A DNA stretch of 64,000 bases. Source: Nematostella vectensis (taxonomy: Eukaryota; Cnidaria; Anthozoa; Actiniaria; Edwardsiidae). Shown here piece by piece: positions 23,001-34,600 of this stretch. Below the pieces are notes generated by a model. That model was not told the origin of the DNA. It made no database searches and saw only the letters and a program-made list of their open reading frames with translations. The stretch spans positions 13,094,460 through 13,158,459 of the forward strand of contig NC_064047.1 of NCBI RefSeq assembly GCF_932526225.1. Direction: 5' to 3'. How positions within the stretch are numbered: the stretch's first letter is position 1; each line of letters opens with the position of its first letter. The position numbers were made by a program, and so were the translations under genes.

Positions 23001-23104
23001 ATCGCGTGCTTATATTATTATGTGCTTATAACACCGCTCCTTTACTTATTTTATACAGTTTTAGCTGATGAAACACTACGCCACTCAAAACATCATACAT
23101 AGTC

Positions 23105-23880
23105 GTGGGTGTGGGTATGGAGTCGTGTGTGTGGGTATGGAGTCGTGTGTGTGGGTATGGAGTCGTGTGTGTGGGTATGGAGTCGTCGGTATGGGTGTGG
23201 AGTCGTGTGTGTGGGTATGGAGTCGTGTGTGTGGGTATGGAGTCGTGGGTCGGATATGGAGTCGTGTGTGTGGGTATGGAGTCGTGGGTGTGGGTATAAA
23301 GTCTTTATGTGGGTATGAAGTCGTGGGTGTGGGTATGGAGTCTTGGGTGTGGGTATGGAGTCGTGGGTGTGGGTAAGGAGTCGTGGGTGTGGGTATGGAG
23401 TCGTGGGTGTGAGTATGGAGTCGTGGGTGTGGGTATGGAGTCGTGGGTGTGGGTATGGAGTCGTGGGTGTGGGTAAGGAGTCGTGGGTGTGGGTATGGAG
23501 TCGTGGGTGTGGGTATGGAGTCGTGGGTGTGAGTATGGAGTCGTGAGTGTGGGTATGGAGTCGTGGGTGTGGGTATGGAGTCGTGGGTGTGGGTATGGAG
23601 TCGTGGGTGTGGGTATGGAGTCGTGGGTGTGGGTATGGAGTCGTGGGTGTGGGTATGGAGTCGTGGGTGTGGGTATGGAGTCGTGGGTGTGGGTATGAAG
23701 TCGTGGGTGTGTGGGTATTGAGTCGTGGGTGTGGGTATGGAGTCGTGGGGGTGGGTATGGAGTCGTGGGTGTGGGTATGAAGTCGTGGGTGTGGGTATGG
23801 AGTCGTGGGGGTGGGTATGGAGTCGTGGGGGTGGGTATGGAGTCGTGGGTGTGGGTATGGAGTCGTGGGTGTGTGTATGT
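23105..23880. repeat. 20-bp minisatellite, about 39 copies
   Basis: The unit is GTCGTGGGTGTGGGTATGGA. Changes such as GTGTGTGTG and GGGGGTG are grouped at the ends. It lies in the loop of the fold-back element. The 316-aa minus-strand histidine/threonine/proline-rich frame is a consequence of the repeat. Confidence 0.97.
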
Positions 23881-24662
23881 CAAGAAACAAGCGACATGCG
23901 TTTAGTACCATATGGAAAATTGATAGTTTAAAGCTCGAGCGAGCTCTCAACCAGTTCAGCCTTTGATCCCGTATCGCTAAGGCTTCTTTTCCTCGGCCTA
24001 TCCTGAAGTTCTGTTTAGTTTTTAGTCCTTGTAGGGAGCTCACAGGTCATTCGTATAGAATCCAGTTATTTGAAAATTCTCTTCAAATTTGTGAAATGAA
24101 GTTCTAAAGCACAAAGTTAAATAATTTATGCATAGACAAAAACTGAAATTATTTGGCCATTCGGCAAATCGCGATATTTTTTAAGACACGAAGTACCATG
24201 TTATAAAACACAAAGTTAATTATTTTATGCAATAGACAAAAACTGAAATGATCTGCGCATTTGGCAAATCGCGATATTTTTTAAGACATAAAGTACCATG
24301 TTATAAAGCACAAAGTTAAATATTCTATGCAATAGACAAAACCTGAAATGATTTGCGCATTCGGTAAATCAGGAGATTTTTTAAGACACAAAGTACCATG
24401 TTATGAAGCACAAAGTTAAATATTTAATGCACAGACAAAACCTGAAATGATTTGCGCATTCGGCAAATCGCGAGATTTTTTTAGACACAAAGTTGAATAT
24501 TTTATGCAATAGACAAAACCTGAAATAATTTGGGCATTCGGCATATCGCGAGATTTTTTAAGACACAAAGTCCCATGTTATAAAGCACAAAGACAAATAT
24601 TTTATGCAATAGACAAATAGTGCTATGTTACAAGCACAAAGTTGAATGTCGTGAACGATATA

Positions 24663-25990
24663 ACACCACGTCAGGAGAAAATGCCGTTTTGCCGTTTGGG
24701 GTATTTTATTTAAAATTGGCGAAAATGGAGTGACATTAGCTCTATTTTAGCCGAAATCAAGGGATTTTTCTGTTATACTATAAGTAACGAATTTGAAATT
24801 TACAATATTAGACAATTTCTGCAATCACAGCCTTTGTGCAGACGTACAGATATTACATAATTTGAGCGTCGGATCCTTTTCGACATAATGGATTTCGTTA
24901 CTTTTTCGACACTTGTCCGTAACTTACTCCTTTGAGAGCCCTTCAGTTATTTCAATTTCCTCTATTTTTACAAAAATTTGATATTCGACCCCTTACCATT
25001 CATAACAAAATGGCCATACTCGATCCTTCACGATTCAGTTCCTAAAGATACAGTAAAAATAACACTAAAGCACGATTAAGTAAAGATACTCCCGCATTTC
25101 AAGGACACTTAACACATTTTGTGTTCCTTAGGCTTTTCTTGGCGGGAGTCCTAAATTTTGAGGAGACTTTGGATTTTTTGGGCCTTTTTACATGTAAAAA
25201 GGAGCGAAAAAACCATTGTCTATAAAAGAGTAAAAATACCCTTTAGTTCCAGGGAAGGTATAAATTTATACAATCCCAAACAGTCCCGGAGTTCAAATAG
25301 GAATGTATAAATTTATACAGTCCCGGAGTTCAAATAGGAATGTATAAATTTATACAGTCCCGGAGTTCAAAAAGGAATGTATAAATTTATACAGTCCCGG
25401 AGTTCAAAAAGGAAAGTATAAATTTATACAGTCCCCGAGTTCAAAAAGGAATGTATAAATTTTTACAGTCCCGGAGTTCAAAAAGGAATGTATAAATTTT
25501 TACAGTCCCGGAGTTCAAAAAGGAATGTATAAATTTATACAGTCCCGGAGTTCAAAAAGGAATGTACAAATTTATACATTCCTATTTGAACTCCGGGACG
25601 GTAGAAATTTGTACATTCAACAATTGTTGTTTCGCTAATTATTAAATGTAACAGATAATGACAAATAAAAGATTTTGACATATCTTCCGGTTAACATGGA
25701 CATTTTTATCGGTTATAGCTAAAACACTCATTGCTTTCTTTTATGAAACACGTCATTCGAGGTAATTTCTATTTCGCTTCTTTATAAATACAATAAATGA
25801 TAAGAAATGGATGTTTTAGACATTCCATCCCGGAACACATAATCATTTGTGCCACGAATCGTAAAATTATCGATTGACTTCTTAACGTAAAAGGACGGGA
25901 GATTCATATTTAGTGAAATTAGCAAATTTTTAAGGCGAGTCGTATATTCTTGCCATTTCTTGCTAAACGGCATTTTCTCCTGACGTGCTG
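24663..25990. mobile_element. Small DNA transposon nested in the right arm
   Basis: It is bounded by inverted ends CACGTCAGGAGAAAATGCC at 24667 and GGCATTTTCTCCTGACGTG ending about 25987. The left arm contains only one end of it (20265-20450), so the copies differ by an internal deletion. It holds a 37-bp minisatellite and a short minus-strand frame of 63 codons (25782-25973) starting MPFSKKWQEYTTRLKNLL. I see no transposase. Confidence 0.7.
25240..25605. repeat. 37-bp minisatellite, about 9 copies, with inverted terminal copy
   Basis: The unit is GTATAAATTTATACAGTCCC plus GGAGTTCAAAAAGGAAT. Each contains the palindrome TATAAATTTATA. The last copy (25572-25612) is followed by an inverted unit (CATTCCTATTTGAACTCCGGGAC). 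Confidence 0.93.
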
Positions 25991-26287
25991 TTTATACTGA
26001 AATGTTTTAAGCAAAGGCAAAATGATGAGTTTTTTTAAGACACAAAGTGCGATGTTTTGAGACACAAAGTGCGATATGGTGAACTAAACCTGCAATGTTT
26101 TAAGCGATAATCAAATAGTGCTTTGTCGTGACACTCAAAGTGAGTTGTCGTGACGCAAATAGTTCTAAGTCGTGACCGAAAGGTGAGATGTTGTTAACGA
26201 AAACCTTGAGTGGCCCTCATGGGCTTCCGTAGCGGCCATCACCCTCCTGAAGAGGCAAAACAGAAAACATAAAAAACGCACATCGCC

Positions 26288-26565
26288 AAGATGATGAAAG
26301 TTCAAGCCGTCTCAAGAGAAAAGGAAACGGCTGGTCTTCGCCGAATTTACGACGCGGTGGAAACTAGGTGCCGCGGGCTGCAGACGCTGGGAGTAGAGGC
26401 GGCCGAGTATACTCGTGACGATCCTGCTCGAAAAAACTCCCGGACGCAGTGCGGCTCACTATAACGAGAGGAAAAGACTATGAGCACTGGCTGAGTTGCT
26501 GAATCAAGTCGAGGATAGCGATGCCAGACAGAAGAGAGACCCGCGCGTCAAGAACACACACCCGA
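26288..26565 (+). pseudogene. BEL/Pao-type retrotransposon gag-like fragment
   Basis: A broken frame encodes SREKETAGLRRIYDAVE followed by LQTLGVEAAEY. After a deletion and frame changes it continues to a segment with YEHW and NQVEDSDARQ. This resembles the helical region before the protease in BEL/Pao polyproteins (FD.vE..lrsLqsLGv). It is truncated with stops and cannot be functional. Confidence 0.5.
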
Positions 26566-26885
26566 GCGAAGCAGCCCAGCCACCGAGAGGGAACCGAGAA
26601 GAGCCTTCGTCCTTAGTGATATCGATATGTTTCACTTCATTGAAAAGGGAGGAGAGGTGGGAATTTGTATATAGCCAACCGATATATATAGGAAGGCCAA
26701 TAACAAATATATGGGGTCGTACAATGAGAAGGAACCCTCGAAGTTCATCACCTATCTCGACGCTAATAACCTCTACGGGTGGGCTATGAGTCAACGCCAC
26801 CAACAATGGATTCGAATGGAAGACTGAGAAACAAATTGGGGAACTAGACCTAGCCAAGTTCAATGAAGACAGTAATATATAGATT

Positions 26886-29740
26886 TAGGCACTGCCTAAA
26901 AGCGGAGCCAGCATAAACACCTTTTGTGTTGACTGATCAAAGGTATTATTGGGGGATCTAGGATCCTGCTCTCTACTGAGATTTATTTATTGTACCAACC
27001 AAATGGATCCAGGCCTTATTCAATAATTTAAATTATGCAGTACATCAAAGTTAACAAACACAATTCCTGGTGTGGATATGGCTGTCAAAGTTGTCAAGAG
27101 TCTAATGGTAAATTATTATGTCCCAAGTTCCATTATGAATATCTTTTTTGTAATCAAAACAATACTCCCACAAGCTTTGTCCTTGTGCAGAAAATGTCAT
27201 GGATGTAACAGCATTCCAAAGATTCGAAATAATATGTTTAAACTGTTTAGATGCCATACTGTGATTTTTATGTATTGATTTAGTGGCGATTCTCTCCTTC
27301 ATTGGACCGAATATTCAGAAAAATGTCTGGAAATTAAAATCCAAAAATATATCTCCTTTCATGCATTACATATTGGTGCACCCCACTTTACCATATAGTG
27401 GCCTTGTTGTTGGTGGCCTACTCCAAAATGAATGCAATGAAGAAAAAACAGATTGAAAATGCTAACTTCTAATTTCAAACCAAACCCTTTCATTGATCTA
27501 TGTTTGGGGTAGAGATTAATCAAAGAATATCAATTGACTAAAAAATAATCGACGGAAGAGGAGATATAAAGTGAATTGACTCAACTTGAAAGGTTTGGTG
27601 AAAAAAATATAACGGTAATGAAAATAATTTGATTGAGCATTTCTTGACATTTCCCCTTTCCCATTATCTTAACCCTTTCACCACCACAGGCCTCTAAAGA
27701 GGCCATGTCTTTGCTATCCAAGCTATGTGAACAGAATTCTATTATTGAAAAAGAACAAGGTTGTTGCTAGTGTTATAAAGTTTGAGTATCTTGCCCTAAA
27801 AAAACCATTCCCCTTAATAAAAGTTCCATTAATGTACATTTGTAAAGCTACATTCTGACAAGCTTTTTTCTTGCGAAGAACAATGGATGAAACAGGATTT
27901 CAAAGATGGAATATAGTGTCAGACACAATTTTAGATAAGATACAATGCTGAAGATTCAATGTACCATTTTAAGTGGTGATTTTCCATCCCCATGGGAATT
28001 AATATCTACAAATATACATCCAGTAATGCATTATATTCTGGTGTTTTGAGAAACCCTGGATCTAACTATTCCAATGAAATAAATCTAAACATCTAAAATA
28101 AATGTAATGGGCAAGAGACTTGGAAAGAAAATCCTAAAAAGAAAATATAAGTAAAAGTAAGTGTAATAAATGAAAATTTATAATTTAAAAATCAAATCTG
28201 TTTATTAATTTATTTTTTGTGTAGAGGGGAAATAGCAAAGAGCATCAATTGCATAAAAATAGTCAACAGGGAGAAGAAAAAGGAAGAAATATGACTCTTC
28301 CTTAAATGTTTGAAAAGAAAATATAATAACAATAATGTGATAATTATATTCAGTACTTTTCTAAAATATCCCATTTCCCATTATCTTTAGGTTGTTAGAA
28401 AACTGTTTTCTTTACAGATTTATTATTTAAAAAGCAAAAGTTTGTTGTATCTTGTTCTAAAAAAACCTATGAGTGTGTACTGCTGAATCACATAGTAATG
28501 AACTAGTCATTTGCGCCCCCTCATGGCCCCGCAGAAGTCAGGGGTTAATGTGGGGTTTTAGACCACTTTTTAACCAGAATATGTCAAGAGGGGTGGTGGT
28601 ATTGACTGTTTTTGACTCTTAACTTGGAAACAGGCTTTTATTAAAGTTTAATCCCCCACCCTTCCCTGGGACCATGGGTGTGGGGGTATCAAATGACTAA
28701 TGAATAAGAACATCCTACTGTTCTCTTCAAGACATGATTTTTAATTCTCATGTCTTCCAGTTTTTAGCATTCATCTTGGCCCTCAGGTAGTTCCTGGATC
28801 ATAAAAGAGTGAAAACAATTATTTATTATTTCTTTCAAAACAATCTTTTTATCAAGCCATTTATAATCTAACTAATTTTCCAAAACTATTTGAAAAAAAA
28901 TAAACACATGAGATGCAAGATGCAGACAATAACAACAATACATATTGAAAATAGGGTGTTTTTTATCCTCGGTAAGCAAAATTTCTCTTGTAAGTTGAAA
29001 AAGCTGCTGTATTTTCTAAGGATATGTATCTTCTTAGGACTAAGAGCACAGGATATAAAGACAAGAACGGTCTTCTTTAGCAGTATTTGACAAATGCAAC
29101 ACGATATTGGTTAGCCTTTATGAAATATCTCAACACAATCAATATGCCCTGAAGAAGTCTTATTAAAGACGAATTCCAGTTTTATTCAACACAATCAAGA
29201 ATATAGATAACACAAAGAATGTCAAAACAAAACCTGTTATGCTCAAATAATTTGATTACTAAGTTAAGTACTCGCATTCTCAAAGCATACAAAAAGGACA
29301 ACAAAAAGCCTAATAACTGTCATATCCTCAATAGACAATACAAATCGCCGTCCGAAACTCACCTTGCATTGTTTTTTTTGGTCGCTTTCTTGTGGTTCTG
29401 TTCGCTTTTGAATGTGAACTGTTACTTGCTTAAATTTACTAGCTAAAACCAGATAAATCTTGGCGTGAATGAATGTTAGTAGATCTCCTCTAGTTGATTT
29501 TATCCTTAAGTCACAAAATTTGAGGCAAAATAAATAATCATCGCATAATCGACAAGAACTTTTTCCCTTGCTCGGTGCTTGTATTTAGTCGCCATTTCGG
29601 GGCCGAGTGGGGCCTGGGAGTGACTGGCTGGCTGGCTTGCGAGTGACACCACAGGGTACCCGCGCGATGACCACAAAAACCAAGTCGCATACCTATACCA
29701 TATTTCTATGCCTATGGGGCTACGCTAAAAGGGGGTTGAT
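26886..29740. mobile_element. 2.9-kb AT-rich insertion within the polymerase pseudogene
   Basis: Polymerase homology stops just after FNEDSN (about 26880) and resumes with IFEVGLI..PKELHD (about 29737) with essentially no residues missing, so the intervening DNA is an insertion. It is more AT-rich than the flanks and has no long frame. I see no clear terminal repeats; the class is undetermined. It contains a nested MITE. Confidence 0.6.
28503..28700. mobile_element. MITE-like element, about 197 bp
   Basis: The ends are inverted: TAGTCATTTG with CCCCC at 28504-28520, and GGGGGTATCAAATGACTA at 28682-28699. The interior is GC-richer than the surrounding AT-rich insertion. No coding capacity. 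Confidence 0.5.
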
Positions 29741-30679
29741 ATTTGAAGTCGGTCTAATATAACCAAAAGAGCTTCACGACCGTCATAACGATTACCCGTT
29801 AGCTGCAAAAAGAGTTTGTGTGACCGGTGACATGCTGTCCGACTATTGTAAAAGAATAGCAGCCAAATTCGATGTACCAACAGGACTCGTGAGCAAGCTG
29901 ATACCCACCCTGAACGACAATGAAAAATACGTCCTCCATTACAGAAACCGGCAGCTATACCCCTAGACCTTGGATTGAGAGTGAAAAAAATCCTTCAAAA
30001 AAGAACCTTCAGAAGAGAGCAAACGTAAGACTAGTCACCGATTCTAAAAAAAACTCGTGAAGCTGAAAAGTAAACCATCCTATGCGAGTAGCAAGATCTT
30101 CAACGAAAACCCAGTGGCTGTCCATAAAGTCAAAGAGACGCTAACCCTGAACCGGCCGGCTTATGTAGTTGTGTGCATTCTAGATCTCAGGAAGACGCCG
30201 ATGTACGACTTCCACTATACAACTACATCAAAGAGAAGTATGGTGACGCAGCCCAGCTACTCTTCACAAACACAGACTCCCTAACCGACAAAATCGAAAC
30301 CGAGGACGTCTACAAAGACTTTTGGAGCAACAAAGACAAATTCGACAACAGCGACTACCCTAAAAGCTCCCCGTATTTTGACGAGACAAACAAAAAAGTG
30401 ACTGGAAAGTTCAAGGATGAAGCCGCTGGAGTCCGCATCAGCGAATTCGCCGGTCTACGATCCAAGATGTACACGTACGTCAAAAACGATCAATCAGGCG
30501 GAAGGACTGCAAAAGGAATCAAGAAAAGCGTAATCAAGAGGGAACTCCAACATGGAGAACATGAGGATTGTAAGAGGACACTTTTCAAGAAGAAGATGCA
30601 CCATAAAATGAAGACAATTAGGAGCCAAAACCACCAGTTAGGGAATCAACAAAGTAAGCCTCAGCTTTTTTTATGATAA

Positions 30680-31125
30680 AATATAGATTATACGGCGGAA
30701 TAAACACCACGGCGTCAAAGACGCTGAAGTTGGAAACAGCCACTGGATCGCTCTGCTCCCGTCCGCGGCGCTCGGAGCCACAAACTGGTTCCAACTAGTT
30801 TATTGGACTGGAAACCTGACCGAGCACACTGACAGGCTCGGGCAAGCATACAGGCAGAATCAGGCAAACATTCTCCATCATATTGGACTTGTGCTCAGCC
30901 CCCCCCCCTCCCCCCTAGAACCCTGAAGAAATCTGGCGGAATCACCAGCGTTGTTTCACATTGACGGGCTGTAAAAATAACCCTTTTAATAAGGCGCAAT
31001 GGAAATTACACGTTTGGAAATTAGGACGTTTATTTACAATCAGTTATAATATATATGGCACTCACGATATGGCAAGCGACCATTCAAAATATGTGTCCAA
31101 AGAAAATTCACGATCAATTGCCAAC
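30680..31125. other. Intergenic remainder
   Basis: A GC-richer stretch (30690-30900) ends in a long C run (about 30898-30915). It is probably more debris of the same element as the polymerase, but I cannot identify a protein. Confidence 0.4.
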
Positions 31126-31129
31126 GTCT

Positions 31130-31605
31130 TTGCCTCGTTTGCTTGATGACCATTTGCGATTTGTGTCGAATGCTTGACGACCATTTACGTTTTGTGTAGA
31201 ATGCTTCACGACCATTTACGATTCTTGGCGAATGCTTGACGACCATTCACGATTTGTGTCGAATGCTTGACGACCATTTACGATTTGTGTCGAACGTTTC
31301 ACGACCATTCACGATTTGTGTCGAATGCTTGACGACCATTCACGATTTTTGTTGAATGATTGACGGCCATTTACGATTCTTGTCGAATGCTTGACGACCA
31401 CGATTTGTGTCGAGTGCTTGACGACCATTTACGATTCTTGTCGAATGCTTGACGACCATTCACGATTTGTGTCGAGTGCTTGACGACCTTTTACGATTCT
31501 TGTCGAATGCTTGACGACCATTCACGATTTGTGTCGAATGCTTCACGACCATTCACGATTCGTGTCGAATGCTTGACGACCATTTACGATTCTTGTCTTG
31601 CTTTA
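31130..31605. repeat. 31-bp minisatellite, about 15 copies
   Basis: The unit is GAATGCTTGACGACCATTTACGATTTGTGTC (variants TTCACG, TTCTTGTC). It ends about 20 bp from the stop codon of the minus-strand coiled-coil gene, so it should lie in that gene's 3' UTR or just beyond. Confidence 0.94.
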
Positions 31606-31621
31606 CAAAAGGAAGACGACC

Positions 31622-34600
31622 TCAGCATATTTTTCCAGCTGGGTTGACCCACAGTGTACTCAATCCTTTCGCTTCCTGAAGAATAGGAAAAAATTACTAA
31701 ATAAATAAATCATAACATGAAATAATGTTCGTGGCGCGAAATTATCACATGCACTTCGTGTTTCAGCGATAAAAGATATAAATTTCCACAAGGTCTCCCC
31801 CCTCTCTCCCTTGCGACCGTTTGGGGACCTGGAGAGCAATTTAGATCAAGTATTTCGGCTATGTTTGTGCACACCTTGGGTCACGTGACAGCTGAACACC
31901 GCTAAGGATACTCGCTTAGTATCGAAAGTGCTAAACCCGGAACAAAAAACTGGGTGTCAAGGCGAAAAAAAAGTACTCAGAAATGGGAATCGAGACCGTG
32001 GACCAGTGATGGATGAGGCAATAGGGTGTGACACGCTGCAAACTGCAAACATTACCCAGGATATCGTGAACACACAAGTATACAACAACACCGCGCGGTT
32101 TGCTTGTTCAAGGGTCCATGTGTTATTAGAGGACGCACGCTTGGCGTCAGGATGCGCGCGCGCTCCCCAAAAGTATATTGTAACGTACTGCGTCTCGTTG
32201 CGTACTATTTTGTTCATGATACGCTGTGACGTCATCTGTGCATAGCGCGCGAAAATGAGATCTATTTGTTAATTATCGCATCCTTACCTGAACAGGAAAT
32301 CTCTCTGTTACAATGTTCATAGTCAGCGGTACTGGCACTGGTGGTAACCTGTAAAACACGGGCACACAAAAACACTTCAATAACAAAAGCTTCAGAGCCA
32401 ACCTGTGTAGAAGGACCATAGCACGAGCTTAAACTTCTCAAGTGTAACACGTCAATCCCAAATCAATAGACCAAATCAAATGGACTTCCATAAACCACCA
32501 CCACCACCACCATCATTAACATATTGTAGTCATCATTCTCATCACATCAACAACGTAAACAGAGCCCTACCATCACTATCGATATCATTGGTATTATTCA
32601 CGATTCGATCAGCACGACGATCGACATAACAGCTCAACAGCCGCCATTGCATCCACCATTAGCATCTAAATGAACAAGATCATCATCATCATCATCAAAC
32701 AATGTCATCACCATTATCAACACTGCGTTATGCTGTGCTTCCAATTTGAATTCTGACGTCAAACTACTGAGATAATCATGATTTTACTGGCCGACCTTGT
32801 CATTCTAAGATTACTTCTGTTCACAACATTTTACAATAATTCGAACTGCTTTTAGAAACCAATTTGCCTGAGGCTTTCTTTTATGTTGCTTACTTTCGTT
32901 ATTGCTTGTGATAAAGAATCGTGTAAAATGTCTAGTAAAATGCGCGGATTTCGAAAACATATGGCAATCTCATGACTATCAAATAAACACTGTATAAAAA
33001 AAAGGCCTGACATCGGAAAGCGATAGCTGACAAGAACAGTCAACAGAGTTGCCTGTATTCTCGGTTGAGTACTCTCAACTTTGCCTCCTGGGATGGTTGA
33101 GCTGATCCGGCCCTAGGTTGTGCATCCTTTGTAGCTGCCGGCTATTTGGAGAGTGTTTGCACACACCTCAAATCTAAGCTAGGTTGGGTAGTTACTCAAC
33201 CTAGGTTGGACGCTCAAGTGAAAACACTGCACTAACCACCATAACAACTATCATCATCACCATTATTATCAACTCGAAATCCTCATAGTCATCTAAGTCA
33301 TCATCAATCGTTTTTACTATCATAATCATCTTCATCCTCGTTCACCATTATCGTAATCAACCTCATCATCATCATCATAATCTTTTCACCAGCATCACCC
33401 TTACAATTATAGCAATTTCTCACACTATACCTGACTGGTGAAGCTCTTCTCTCTGTAACATTGTCACCTTGACCTTCTGACCCCTGACTCGTGGAGGCTC
33501 CTCTATCATGGGTGAGCTCATACCCAGCCCCCTCTCCACTTTCGATTGCTAACTGTGCCTGGTTATGGGCTTCCAGCGCCGCCACGGTCAGGGGGTCCAC
33601 GGTCAGGGGGTCCACGGTCAGGGGGTCCACGGCCTCTACAGCCAGGGGGGTCCTGCTCCTGGCAGAGTCTGCTCCTCGGGTCTGCATATAATACAAATAT
33701 CAGCTACAAGACAGACCATGCGAATAATGGCCGACTTGGACTAAGGAATCACATGAACATATTTTTTAGGTGTAAGGGATTGTTCATTTAATACACAGAG
33801 GGGGGGAGGGGGGGAGGGAATATATTGAAAAATTTTAACCACCAAAAGGGGGGGCTCTGAAAAAAAAGGTCAATCTTGGGGTTCTGAAAGGGGGGGGGCA
33901 CCGAAATAAATGTTTATGATGAAAGGGGGCTCTGAAATTTTAAGGTGTCTTGGGTAAAAATCTTCCCTTCCCCCCCCCATCCTCGGTGTAATTAATAAAT
34001 ACTCCCTAAACTCGTGCCAACATAAACAAAATAGTGGCTGCAGCCATCACGCCAGAGAGCAACGAAAAAGTTAAACCTTCCAATGAAAATAAGCCCTTTT
34101 CTGACGTAGAAACTTTCTGGCTGATTTTAAAAAGTTGTTTTTTTGTTTTTGCCGCCAAAACCCGGAGCACGCACGAGTTTGGCACCCCCTCCCCCCCCCC
34201 CCCCCCCAAAAAAAAAAAAAAAACGATTTCTTAGACAAAACGGGGTTGAGTGTCGGCCTTTTTTTATATTCCCATTGGAGTTAGTGTTAGCAGGTTCCAA
34301 TGCACAGCACTATTTTATGAATGAACAGTAGATCTTGCCTACGAGGGATACTAACACTGTAAAGTGTTTACCATAGTGAAAAAGGTCATTATCAGTTCTA
34401 TTATACAGGAGAACGGTTAGCAAGTCCCTTCTTATCATAAAATACCTCGCTTATTGGGCATTTTGTACATAACGGAAATAATTCCTATATCAATGCTAGT
34501 TCTGTTTATGAGAGTAACTGTATTAGTAATGTCAAACAAGGAGTATGTAACAACACATGGCAAAAGGGAATCTTATGCCATTCATTCCGAGCAATCTCGT

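Larger units (their letters stand above)
20022..26236. mobile_element. 6.2-kb fold-back element with kilobase-scale inverted arms
   Basis: The outer ends match inverted: TACGGAAGCCCATGAGGGCC at 20024 and GGCCCTCATGGGCTTCCGTA ending 26231. The left arm (to about 21070) is inverted in the right arm (about 23940-26236). Both arms contain degenerate ~105-bp subrepeats with CTTTGTGTCTTAAAAAAT, TCGCGATTTGC and GCATAAAATATT. A second, inner inverted pair (21070-21245 against 22125-22275) carries GGACCCGAAAYGATCCC repeats. The loop holds a 20-bp minisatellite, and about 22690-23040 has diverged subrepeats of the same style (CGCACTTTTTGCG). I see no transposase. It is probably a non-autonomous fold-back element; target-site duplications are not clear. 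Confidence 0.8.
26700..30676 (+). pseudogene. DNA polymerase B pseudogene (Polinton/protein-primed type), split by an insertion
   Basis: The first part (26700-26885) holds motif A, FITYLDANNLYGWAMSQ. The second part (29756-29965) holds PLAAKR, LNDNEKYVLHYRN. The third (30060-30676) holds SSKIFNEN, ETLTLNRPAY, YNYIKEKYGDAAQLLFTNTDSL, NSDYPK, KGIKKSVIK and HHKMKTIRSQNH. Order and content match the family-B polymerase of Polinton/Maverick-like elements common in invertebrate genomes. It is dead: frameshifts at about 26800, 29965-30057 and 30170-30240, an in-frame stop near 29770, a deletion between motifs A and C, and the first Asp of the DTDS catalytic motif replaced by Asn (FTNTDSL). Confidence 0.85.

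Noticed and set aside
23093-24043. 316-codon histidine/threonine/proline-rich frame
   Set aside because: Product of the 20-bp minisatellite in the fold-back loop; no start context or homology.
33304-33430. Extension of coiled-coil exon 12 into GDAGEKIMMMMMR
   Set aside because: Antisense of a CAT repeat beyond a clear donor at 33430.
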